Origin: Candidatus Woesearchaeota archaeon
Lineage (GTDB): Archaea > Nanobdellota > Nanobdellia > Woesearchaeales > UBA10216
DNA length: 43,437 bases
Direction: 5' to 3'
Assembly: GCA_016192945.1 (NCBI GenBank)
Contig: JACPTE010000022.1
Span: forward strand, 1 to 43,437
Position 1 is the first letter of the stretch; each line of letters opens with the position of its first letter. Positions 1-6,256 of this stretch are shown in pieces. The position numbers and the translations under genes are program-made. The notes under the pieces were generated by a model. It saw only the letters and a list, made by a program, of their open reading frames with translations. It was not told the DNA's origin and did not search any database.

Positions 1-218
1 TCTTTAAAATAAAATGTTGAACTCCTTGATGGTTGCTCATAATTAAAATGATATCTATAGCCCCTATTTCTTTTAGGTATTTGACTGCTCTGTCTATCCT
101 GTTGCCTTCCCACTTGGTAGTTTTTAATAATTCTTCTGGATTAACAGAACCTTTATCATTTACATAGCAATCATACATAAAAAGCAAGATTTCTCCGGCA
201 TCTCCTTTTATAGTCATT
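1..218 (-). CDS. partial winged-helix-like protein, runs off the window edge
   Basis: The reading frame starts at an ATG near 216-218 on the minus strand and stays open to the edge, giving about 72 residues beginning MTIKGDAGEILLFMYD. It is too short for the ORF track. The start lies 5-6 nt after the stop of the 223..483 gene, so the two form an operon. The sequence is helical and charged, with a recognition-helix-like stretch (WEGNRIDRAVKYLKEIGAI) that fits a winged-helix domain. The C-terminus is missing, so the function cannot be assigned. Confidence 0.6.
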
Positions 219-222
219 TTGA

Positions 223-483
223 TTACCCCTTAAAATATTTTTCATATCCTGCATTTAGCCAAAACTGATTTTGCCTTCCAACTTTTTTATATCGAACAAC
301 TCCCTCGTGAAGTAATTTTAGAAGATGAACCTGTGCAGTATTCCAAGAAACTTTTACATCAGCAGCTATATCCTCAGTAGTTGATGGCCAGTCTGCTTTT
401 TTCAGATAATCTATGATCTTCTGTCTTGTATTAACCATATACGGAACTTCCCCTTTATTGTGATATATCATAAGATTAAGCAC
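223..483 (-). CDS. small winged-helix DNA-binding protein
   Basis: This 86-residue ORF reads as a single winged-helix domain (MVNTRQKIIDYLKKADWPST, then TEDIAADVKVSWNTAQVHLL as the helix-turn-helix, then a basic wing). It is probably a transcriptional regulator, partner unknown. Three starts are possible: GTG at 483, ATG at 471 and ATG at 438. A TATA element at about 491-498 lies 24-27 nt upstream of the ATG at 471, which favours a leaderless start there. A GGGGA stretch ahead of the ATG at 438 is the alternative. The following gene is 5-6 nt away on the same strand. Base composition is AT-richer than in the glycan genes. Confidence 0.75.
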   Translation of the reverse strand: MLNLMIYHNKGEVPYMVNTRQKIIDYLKKADWPSTTEDIAADVKVSWNTAQVHLLKLLHEGVVRYKKVGRQNQFWLNAGYEKYFKG

Positions 484-490
484 AACTTCT

Positions 491-498
491 ATATAAAG
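491..498 (-). promoter_or_regulatory. TATA element for the small winged-helix operon
   Basis: CTTTATAT on the minus strand, centred about 25 nt upstream of the ATG at 469-471, matches archaeal TATA spacing for a leaderless transcript. Confidence 0.5.
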
Positions 499-624
499 AT
501 TCCGATGAAAAACGACGGCGAACAGAACTCCCCCTAACGACTAAACTAAACGACTAACTGACGAAATGTCCCCCTCGATACTTGTTCTTGATGTATCGCT
601 TTGCTCATTGGATAGAACGCCCTC

Positions 625-697
625 TTTCTCGACTCTGCGGACGCAGTTTTACCCCACTTTGTAGGGTAAAAGAGTTTAACACCGCTTAAACGAGAAA
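625..697. ncRNA. candidate four-stem structured RNA (cloverleaf-like, not a tRNA)
   Basis: A 7-bp closing stem (TTTCTCG/CGAGAAA) encloses three perfect hairpins of 5, 8 and 5 bp within 73 nt. The middle one is TTTTACCC/GGGTAAAA with a 9-nt loop. Size and topology resemble a tRNA, but neither strand has a T-loop consensus, a proper anticodon arm or D-loop GG, so it is not a canonical tRNA. Strand and transcription are unknown. Confidence 0.3.
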
Positions 698-760
698 TTG
701 GGTCGCTTACGCTAAAATGCCAAGCAATTTCCCGATTTTTCCCAAATTTTTGCCATCTCT

Positions 761-818
761 GAAAAATTCTCCAGCTCTGCAACGTGTGGGATGCCTCACG
801 TTGCGAGGGGAATTTTTC
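761..818. repeat. nested long hairpin
   Basis: A 9-bp perfect outer stem (GAAAAATTC with GAATTTTTC) encloses an 8-bp perfect inner stem (GCAACGTG with CACGTTGC). No T-tract clearly follows on either strand, so a simple terminator is not the obvious reading. It may be part of the structured region. Confidence 0.5.
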
Positions 819-1023
819 GAGGGCAAAAACTTCGTAAAATTCTATAAGTTAAAATCAATTATTACTCGGGGCACACTCACGATTGGGCTTCGCACTTGAT
901 GATTTACTTAATAGAATCGGGGCTTTAGTTTTATTATCTTATTGCCTTGGCGATTAATGCTATTGCTCCAGCTACAACAAAAATAACCAATTCCAATCCA
1001 AATATCCAATCTAAACCACTATA

Positions 1024-1065
1024 TTATTTCGCCAAGTAATTCCCAATAGCAAGAGCAGTTATCAT
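1024..1065 (-). repeat. carbamoyltransferase 3'-end remnant, copy 1
   Basis: The minus-strand frame ends ALAIGNYLAK-stop. The 17-bp core TAATTCCCAATAGCAAG (about 1037-1053, plus strand) is identical to the genuine carbamoyltransferase 3' end near 2102-2118 and lies at the same distance from the stop codon. Flanking codons have diverged. Confidence 0.7.
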
Positions 1066-1508
1066 GCCCCTAGGTCAGCTATAATCCCCTGATATGTATT
1101 AGAAACCAGCGATTTTAAACCCTTGTAAACCAAAACACCGATGATTGCGCCTGCAATAACCCCAGCAGCCATACCAGCAGCATCATCAGAAGCAGGGCTT
1201 GAATAATTGAGAGGCAAATCTACTCGGTAAGGCATTCCAGCAGTTGAGGAAACACCTGTCTGCCTGAGCTGAACTGGAAGGTTCCTTAATGCAGGCTCAT
1301 TAGGTGTGATGCCAACAAGACTTCTTGCTTGAGACACAGCATCATCTGCATAATGACTTAATGGGATAGACATGCCTACCTTGGCCCCTATTATGGTACA
1401 ATTGTATTCAACAGACCCAAATACAATACTCTTTAGCGGTACAAACCTGTCCTCACCATCAACCTGGGACAGCAATCCATCTATTGAGCATCGTGCCACT
1501 GAAGTCAT
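1062..1508 (-). CDS. orphan membrane-anchored protein in a cassette downstream of the carbamoyltransferase
   Basis: The 148-residue product is not recognised. Residues 1-105 look soluble. One hydrophobic segment (AGMAAGVIAGAIIGVLVY, about 111-128) sits near the C-terminus with a short tail. An AGGTG ribosome site precedes the ATG, and a TATA-like CTTTTTATA lies near 1542-1550, so it probably has its own promoter. The TGA stop overlaps (ATGA) a 13-codon mini-ORF whose product ends ALAIGNYLAK, a copy of the carbamoyltransferase C-terminus. This suggests the gene was inserted at a carbamoyltransferase 3' end. Confidence 0.6.
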   Translation of the reverse strand: MTSVARCSIDGLLSQVDGEDRFVPLKSIVFGSVEYNCTIIGAKVGMSIPLSHYADDAVSQARSLVGITPNEPALRNLPVQLRQTGVSSTAGMPYRVDLPLNYSSPASDDAAGMAAGVIAGAIIGVLVYKGLKSLVSNTYQGIIADLGA

Positions 1509-1608
1509 TCATTACACCTAATAAAAGGTCAAGTGAACACCACTATAAAAAGCTTTCGGTAAATTCGTATCTTATGAGTAGTAAACATGAGCGATAAGGG
1601 CTAGCTGA

Positions 1609-1659
1609 TTACTCAACCAGGTAATTCCCAATAGCAAGTGCATCAATATTGCAAGCCAT
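1609..1659 (-). repeat. carbamoyltransferase 3'-end remnant, copy 2
   Basis: A 16-codon minus-strand frame reads NIDALAIGNYLVE-stop at its end, against NIDCLAIGNYLVE in the full gene. Differences are mostly at third codon positions, so the fragment diverged as coding sequence. The 17-bp core is at about 1622-1638. It overlaps the stop of the 149-residue ORF in another frame. Confidence 0.75.
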
Positions 1660-2092
1660 CAATCTTGTCATTATGCTGCCTTCTCTGCTCATCAATCATT
1701 ATGTTATAAAACAGCCTTCCCAAGTCAGTCATTTCAATCTCTCCGCCAGTAAACTTGACATATCTGTTCTCAACAGCAATGCCAAGCCAAGACCTTGCTT
1801 GTTCCTCCTTCTGCAAATATTCAGAAACATTTGAAGATGGCTCCTGTTCCTCCATTATTTGAAGCGCATGGAACAAATAGAGCCCAACATCAACAGGCGC
1901 ATCACACGAAACCCTGCCTAAATAGTAAACTGTATTCATATTTCCGTACATTGAATGAAGAATATCCTGGCCTTTTGATGTTTTTAGCCATGCTGTGATT
2001 CCATCAAGAAAACCTTGAGGATTTCTTTCCATCATGTGCTTGAAAGATTTCAGAAGGCCCCTCACAATTGTTTCAATGTTTTTACCCATCAT
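1643..2092 (-). CDS. orphan soluble protein, translationally coupled to the carbamoyltransferase gene
   Basis: The ORF track starts at 2170, but the better start is the ATG at 2090-2092 (MMGKNIETIVRGLL), which overlaps the carbamoyltransferase stop as ATGA and gives 149 residues. The product is mainly helical with no signal peptide or membrane segment. Its C-terminal third (ENRYVKFTGGEIEMTDLGRL) resembles a winged-helix wing and last helix. I do not recognise a family. It lies between two copies of the carbamoyltransferase 3' end, so it is probably an inserted gene cassette. The alternative is an accessory protein of the carbamoyltransferase. Confidence 0.65.
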   Translation of the reverse strand: MMGKNIETIVRGLLKSFKHMMERNPQGFLDGITAWLKTSKGQDILHSMYGNMNTVYYLGRVSCDAPVDVGLYLFHALQIMEEQEPSSNVSEYLQKEEQARSWLGIAVENRYVKFTGGEIEMTDLGRLFYNIMIDEQRRQHNDKIDGLQY

Positions 2093-3786
2093 TCCACCAG
2101 ATAATTCCCAATAGCAAGGCAGTCTATGTTGCCCTGCTTGAACGAGTCCACTGCGTCTTTTGGCGAGCATACTATCGGCTGCTCATGCTCGTTGAATGAG
2201 GTGTTCACGAAAATCGGAAGGCCTGACAGCTCTTTGTATATGGTTAGTAGCTTGTAGTAACTGGGATTCTGGGCTTTTGCAACAGTCTGCGGCCTTGCTG
2301 TATTATCAATGTGAGTTATGGCAGGAGCGTTCTTAGCGCATGTTTTAGTGCAGTCAAAGGTAATTGTCATGAATTTCGCAGCATATTCTCCTACTGCGAA
2401 ATTGTTGAAGTACTCCTCAGCATGCTCGCGCATCATTGAAGGGGCGAAAGGCATCCACTCTGTACGCTTTAATTTTTTATTCAGCCAATCATTAATAGTC
2501 TTGTCTGTAGGGCTTGCAATTATTGAGCGGTTGCCCAAAGCTCGGGGCCCATACTCCATCCTGCCGTTAAACCTTCCTACAACTTTTCTGTTCTTCACCA
2601 GCTCTGCAACCTCCTGCTCAATATCCTGAACAAAGCTGTACTTCAGATTGCCTTTCCTCAAGGCAGACTCAATTTCATCATCGCTGAATCCGGGCCCGAG
2701 ATAAACATTGTCGTGGAAAACCGGCTTCGGCTTATGGCCCCTGTCCAAAAGCCTGTCCGCCCAAAGCAACTGGGCAGCACCAACGCCCTGACCGCCATCG
2801 CCCATGTGGGGGTGGATGTAGATTTTTTTGACTCCGGGAATCCTGGAGATTTCCTGATTAATCCTCACATTAGCAAAAAGCCCCCCTGCAAGGGCAATAT
2901 TCCCCCTCGGATATTTCTTTAATGCGTTTGTGACGAGAGCAACAGCGACCTCCTCGCTTCTCTTCTGAAGCCCTGCAGCAACGTCCTCGCGCCTCTTATG
3001 CCACAACAGGTGATGCAGCTTTTTCACGGCATGAAACCCCCAAGGGGGATACATATTAACCTTATAATGAAGCCCCTTTACAGTCTCAATCTTTTTGAAA
3101 ATTTCATAAGTCCTCTCTGCCTTTCCATGCGCGGCCAGGCCGGTAAGCTTGCCCTCATCCTTGTTCGGAGTGAAACCGAGATTATAAGTGGTGTAGCCAT
3201 AAATTGATGCCGGCGAATTGAAAAATGTAGATTTTGCAACTCGGTTCATCTCAAAGCTTGAATTGACTGTTGATATAGTAGAACAATACCCGTCACCAGC
3301 CCCATCAGTTGTAATTACAAGAGTGTCATCATCAAAAGGCGAAGTGTACAAGGCTGAAGCAGCGTGGCCTTCATGATGCTCAATAAACTCAACAGGAGCA
3401 TCAATACCCTGCTTCCTGAGCAAAGAAGAGAGCTTTCCGCTGCTCCTGAAAATCCTGTAAAAAGACCTGTAAAAAGAGGCAAAGGCATTTGAGCCGAAAA
3501 TAAAAGGGAGGTACGCCAAATAACCCATCATTTTTCTCCTGAAATTATAATCATGATACTCCCTGCCTATGCCTGAGCCAGGGGTGATGTTAGAGATAGC
3601 GACATAGTCAATTTTGCCAGGTTCTATCCCTGAAATCCTCAACACTTCCTTAATAGAAAGGAAAGGAAACCCCCAATACAGCTTGACCCTGTTAAGGCGC
3701 TCCTCATTAACAGCAGCAACAATCCTGCCATCCTCAATAATGGCAGCGCCAGCATCATGGCTGTGGTTAATTCCAAGAATCCTCAT
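2089..3786 (-). CDS. NodU/TobZ-family carbamoyltransferase
   Basis: Transfers a carbamoyl group from carbamoyl phosphate, through carbamoyl-adenylate, to a hydroxyl on a sugar or polyketide. In this glycan locus the likely acceptor is a surface sugar. The N-terminal Kae1-like half shows HSHDAGAAI (about 8-16), EERLNRVK, the metal-binding HHEGHAAS (137-144) and TTDGAGDG (159-166). The C-terminal half shows GGLFANVRINQ, HPHMGDGGQGVGAAQ and GPRALGNRS (about 425). The length of 565 residues is normal for the family, and the C-terminus LAIGNYLVE is its usual ending. The start overlaps the GT4 stop by 4 nt. The 3' end is duplicated twice downstream. Family call firm, substrate unknown. Confidence 0.93.
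   Translation of the reverse strand: MRILGINHSHDAGAAIIEDGRIVAAVNEERLNRVKLYWGFPFLSIKEVLRISGIEPGKIDYVAISNITPGSGIGREYHDYNFRRKMMGYLAYLPFIFGSNAFASFYRSFYRIFRSSGKLSSLLRKQGIDAPVEFIEHHEGHAASALYTSPFDDDTLVITTDGAGDGYCSTISTVNSSFEMNRVAKSTFFNSPASIYGYTTYNLGFTPNKDEGKLTGLAAHGKAERTYEIFKKIETVKGLHYKVNMYPPWGFHAVKKLHHLLWHKRREDVAAGLQKRSEEVAVALVTNALKKYPRGNIALAGGLFANVRINQEISRIPGVKKIYIHPHMGDGGQGVGAAQLLWADRLLDRGHKPKPVFHDNVYLGPGFSDDEIESALRKGNLKYSFVQDIEQEVAELVKNRKVVGRFNGRMEYGPRALGNRSIIASPTDKTINDWLNKKLKRTEWMPFAPSMMREHAEEYFNNFAVGEYAAKFMTITFDCTKTCAKNAPAITHIDNTARPQTVAKAQNPSYYKLLTIYKELSGLPIFVNTSFNEHEQPIVCSPKDAVDSFKQGNIDCLAIGNYLVE
2102..2118 (-). repeat. core of the carbamoyltransferase 3'-end repeat, genuine copy
   Basis: TAATTCCCAATAGCAAG (plus strand) lies within the last codons of the carbamoyltransferase. 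Identical 17-bp cores occur near 1037 and 1622, 13 nt from a stop codon in all three cases. It could be an attachment or recombination site. Confidence 0.65.
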
Positions 3787-4982
3787 TTACCCGCACCCTT
3801 GAAAATCCTCACATACACCTCAGCTATCCTATCCCATGAAAAGCGCTCCTGGACAAGCTTATAAGCCTTTTCCCCCATTGATTTTCTAAGCTTGCTGTCC
3901 TTCAGGAGCTTAATAATGCCGTTAGCCAAGTCCTCAGGGTCTTTTTCTTTCACCAAAAGGCCGACATCCCTTGAAATTACATCAGGAATCCCGCCGGTAT
4001 CAGTCCCTATAACAGGTATCTTGCAGGCCATAGCCTCTGCATATACAACGCCCTGCCCTTCCATGTCGCCGTGCCTGTCAATTATTGAAGGAAGAACAAA
4101 AATGTCAGCAGCGCAATAATACTTAGGAAGCTCAGCATTCGGTATCTCACCACAGAAAGCTATTTTTCCTGAAATGCCTAGCTGTTCTGCCTGCTTCTTG
4201 AGAGAAGCTTCCATAGGGCCGCCCCCAACCATAACAAGCCGTGCATTCGGGACTTCCAATGCAACTTTCCTGAATGCAGAAACCAGGTAATCAGGCCCCT
4301 TCCTCTCAACAAGCCTGCCGACAAACAAAACCATCATCTCATTGCTCCTGCAGAACTTCCTCCTTATCTCTTCAGAACCCTTCACCCCGGGCCTGAACTT
4401 GAAGGTGTCAACTCCCAATGGAATCGGGGTAGTTGAGAGATTCAAACCTGAAGACCTCATAAGGTTGACATAATAATTGGTGACTGTAAAGCTCCCGGCT
4501 GAACGGCTGACAATCCCTTTCAGAAGCCACATAAGCCTGAACTTCCTTGCCATGGCGAACTCCCCGCCATAAAAATTAATGAAGTAAGGAACGCCAGCAA
4601 ACCTGGCTGCCAGCCCCTGAGGAAATCCCCAGTGGGCGTGAATCACGTCAGGCCTGAACTTCCTTGCAGCCCTTCTTGTAGCGAGTATCTCTGCTATTAT
4701 GAAAAAGGGCATCTGGAGAACCGCAAAAAGGCTCTTTGTGATGTTGGTCGGGATGCCAGGGCCGTATGAAAGCCTTTGCAAAGACTCTGGGAAGAAATAC
4801 CTGAACCTGCGAATCCTGATGCCCTCCAGGACTTCCTCATCCTTTGCTCCCTTATCATGGGGCGCAACAGCCTCCACTTCATGCCCAAGCTTCACAAGCT
4901 CCTTTGCAAAATAGAACACGAATGGAGGCTGGGGGTCATTTGCAAACCTGGGGAACTTTGAAGTCACTATAAGTATCTTCAT
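3783..4982 (-). CDS. GT4-family glycosyltransferase
   Basis: Retaining GT-B glycosyltransferase that moves a sugar from an NDP-sugar to a growing surface glycan at the cytoplasmic face of the membrane. The N-terminal Rossmann half starts MKILIVTSKFPR and contains HAHWGFPQG. The C-terminal half has PLGVDTFKF, FVGRLVERKGPDYLV and the nucleotide-sugar E-x7-E region in EGQGVVYAEAMACKIPV (about 300-316). The 399-residue length is typical. A TATA-like TTTTAAATAAG near 5005-5015 gives a nearly leaderless start. It overlaps the downstream carbamoyltransferase by 4 nt, suggesting the transferred sugar may be carbamoylated. Confidence 0.92.
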   Translation of the reverse strand: MKILIVTSKFPRFANDPQPPFVFYFAKELVKLGHEVEAVAPHDKGAKDEEVLEGIRIRRFRYFFPESLQRLSYGPGIPTNITKSLFAVLQMPFFIIAEILATRRAARKFRPDVIHAHWGFPQGLAARFAGVPYFINFYGGEFAMARKFRLMWLLKGIVSRSAGSFTVTNYYVNLMRSSGLNLSTTPIPLGVDTFKFRPGVKGSEEIRRKFCRSNEMMVLFVGRLVERKGPDYLVSAFRKVALEVPNARLVMVGGGPMEASLKKQAEQLGISGKIAFCGEIPNAELPKYYCAADIFVLPSIIDRHGDMEGQGVVYAEAMACKIPVIGTDTGGIPDVISRDVGLLVKEKDPEDLANGIIKLLKDSKLRKSMGEKAYKLVQERFSWDRIAEVYVRIFKGAGK

Positions 4983-5043
4983 AATGATGAGGGAAAAAGG
5001 GGCTTATTTAAAATTTGTCACTTCACGTTACCCAGAAGGCTGC

Positions 5044-6042
5044 TTAAATAATAACTGGTGAACCGCCCTTTGCCAGGGACTTCTGGGCAGACTCAAGGAC
5101 TCTTGCAACCTGAACAGCAGGCATACCCCCATTAATTGGCTGCCTGCCTTTCTTAACGCAATCAGCAAAATGCCTCAGCATCCCTGTAAGCGGCCTTTCT
5201 CCAGAGACTGGAACAGGCTTCGCCCCATCATCATCAACTACAAACCTGCCAGCAGAAAGCCTTGGAGGGCTTCCAGAATAATTCAGCTTATCTTTCGCAT
5301 AATCGTCAAAAACAGAATAAAGCTTTTCCCCGACAACAACAACCTCCATCTTCTTTAAGGGATACAGCCAGCTGCCAAAAGCAAATGCTGAAGAGTTTTT
5401 GAAGGAAAGCTTCATTGTGACAACATCCTCAATCCCCTGCTTAAGGAAAGAGCCTCCAGCGGCGCTGACCTTTACAGGGCTCTCTCCTGAAAGGAACATT
5501 GAAATAGAGGCAGAATGCGGGAAAAAATCCCACAAGGCGCTCATATCAGCCCTTACAGGGCCGTTGCCAGCGTGAAAAACGCTGACATAATCCAGCTTCC
5601 CAAACAACCCTCCTTTCAAATCACCATTCAATCTGATAATCCCAGGATTAAAGCGGTGGATGTCACTGACTGCAAAAACGAGCTTCTTTTTCTCAGCTAA
5701 CTTCACCAGCTCCAGAACATCCCTGGATCTGAAAGCAGCAGGCTTCTCAACAAAAACACTCTTTCCGGCATTCAACGCCTTCTTGGAAAGCGGGTAATGA
5801 GTAGAGCCAGGCGTGATTATAGCGACAGCATCAACCTTAGAATCGGACAGGACAGAATTGAAGTCTGCAGTAATCATCGGGGCAGACTTCAACGCCACAC
5901 TGCCCAAAGCAGACCTTGCAGAAGGCACGCTTGCAGAGCAAACCCAGCTTAAATCAACATCATTAAACCCTGAAAAAGCCCTTATGCAGTTCAATCCCCA
6001 CCTTCCTGCACCAACCACAGCAAGATTTATATTGCCAGCCAT
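5044..6042 (-). CDS. Gfo/Idh/MocA-family NAD(P)-dependent sugar oxidoreductase
   Basis: An N-terminal Rossmann fold with VGAGRWG (about residues 10-16) binds NAD(P). VFVEKPAA (about 95-102) carries the family's conserved EKP lysine. The C-terminal alpha/beta substrate domain follows. At 332 residues the size is normal. Such enzymes oxidise or reduce NDP-sugars, for example in making 3-keto or amino sugars. The TATA element TTTATATCC near 6066-6074 is about 26 nt from the ATG, giving a leaderless mRNA. It is first in a minus-strand run with the GT4 and carbamoyltransferase genes and is divergent from the C-methyltransferase operon. Substrate unknown. Confidence 0.9.
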   Translation of the reverse strand: MAGNINLAVVGAGRWGLNCIRAFSGFNDVDLSWVCSASVPSARSALGSVALKSAPMITADFNSVLSDSKVDAVAIITPGSTHYPLSKKALNAGKSVFVEKPAAFRSRDVLELVKLAEKKKLVFAVSDIHRFNPGIIRLNGDLKGGLFGKLDYVSVFHAGNGPVRADMSALWDFFPHSASISMFLSGESPVKVSAAGGSFLKQGIEDVVTMKLSFKNSSAFAFGSWLYPLKKMEVVVVGEKLYSVFDDYAKDKLNYSGSPPRLSAGRFVVDDDGAKPVPVSGERPLTGMLRHFADCVKKGRQPINGGMPAVQVARVLESAQKSLAKGGSPVII

Positions 6043-6090
6043 GATAAAAGAATCAGCAGGACAGGATATAAATGTTTTTGTTCCACAATC

Positions 6091-6098
6091 TTTATAAA
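6091..6098 (+). promoter_or_regulatory. TATA element of the leader-ORF/C-methyltransferase operon
   Basis: TTTATAAA is centred about 27 nt upstream of the ATG at 6121. This places transcription start at the leader ORF's first codon and so supports real translation of that ORF. A second TATA at 6064-6074 serves the opposite strand. Confidence 0.6.
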
Positions 6099-6117
6099 AA
6101 ATGCCCTGATTGCAGAA

Positions 6118-6256
6118 AAAATGAAAATCCCAATCGCCGCAAGCGGCGGGGTATCAGTAATGAGTGTTGGGATTTTCAATGTTGCTGGGAATTTCCCAGC
6201 AAATAATAACGGAGGCCGCCCCAAGGGGCGGGGTATCAGACCCAGCAACAAATGAA
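6118..6256 (+). repeat. near-identical 138-bp inverted-orientation repeat, copy 1
   Basis: Matches the reverse complement of about 17937-18075 with a single mismatch. It contains two related modules. Each has a hairpin CGCCNC-AA-GNGGCG followed by GGGTATCAG; the N differs between modules with a compensatory change. Outer arms are AAAATCCCAA/TTGGGATTTT in module 1 and GTTGCTGGG/CCCAGCAAC in module 2. TTGCTGGGAA can also pair with nearby TTCCCAGCAA, so two folds compete. Confidence 0.85.
6121..6255 (+). CDS. 44-residue leader ORF inside duplicated 135-bp unit, copy 1
   Basis: Reads ATG (starting MKIPIAASGGVSVMSVGIF, ending RGIRPSNK) to a TGA that overlaps the methyltransferase ATG as ATGA. A TATA element sits 27 nt upstream. 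The second copy at 17938..18072 differs by one base (Asn to Lys). The product is Gly/Asn/Pro-rich with a basic tail and matches no family I know. The DNA also forms strong hairpins, so it may act as an RNA attenuator or be a REP-like repeat that happens to be open. Codons such as CGC, CGG and CCC differ from the neighbours, which prefer AGG/AGA. It could be a leader peptide coupling translation to the next gene. Confidence 0.45.
   Translation: MKIPIAASGGVSVMSVGIFNVAGNFPANNNGGRPKGRGIRPSNK

Larger units (their letters stand above)
484..1023. other. 540-bp non-coding region rich in perfect hairpins
   Basis: No convincing gene lies here; the ORFs at 546..782 and 717..899 have biased, non-domain-like sequences. 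The stretch carries several strong inverted repeats. CGATAC pairs with GTATCG (576-581 / 593-598). TTTCTCG pairs with CGAGAAA (625-631 / 691-697) and encloses three further stems (635-646, 647-671, 675-690). A nested pair follows: GAAAAATTC/GAATTTTTC (761-769 / 810-818) around GCAACGTG/CACGTTGC (779-786 / 797-804). Such density suggests a structured RNA or the folded end of a mobile element. Near 930-1020 a minus-strand frame encodes one hydrophobic helix without a clear ATG. Confidence 0.5.

Noticed and set aside
625-697. Possible tRNA gene
   Set aside because: Cloverleaf-like pairing and 73-nt length fit, but there is no T-loop, no D-loop GG, the middle arm has an 8-bp stem with a 9-nt loop, and one hairpin loop has only 2 nt. 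Kept only as a structured-RNA candidate.
546-899. ORFs 546..782 (-) and 717..899 (+)
   Set aside because: They lie over the hairpin cluster, have no domain-like sequence, start signal or coding bias, and contradict each other.
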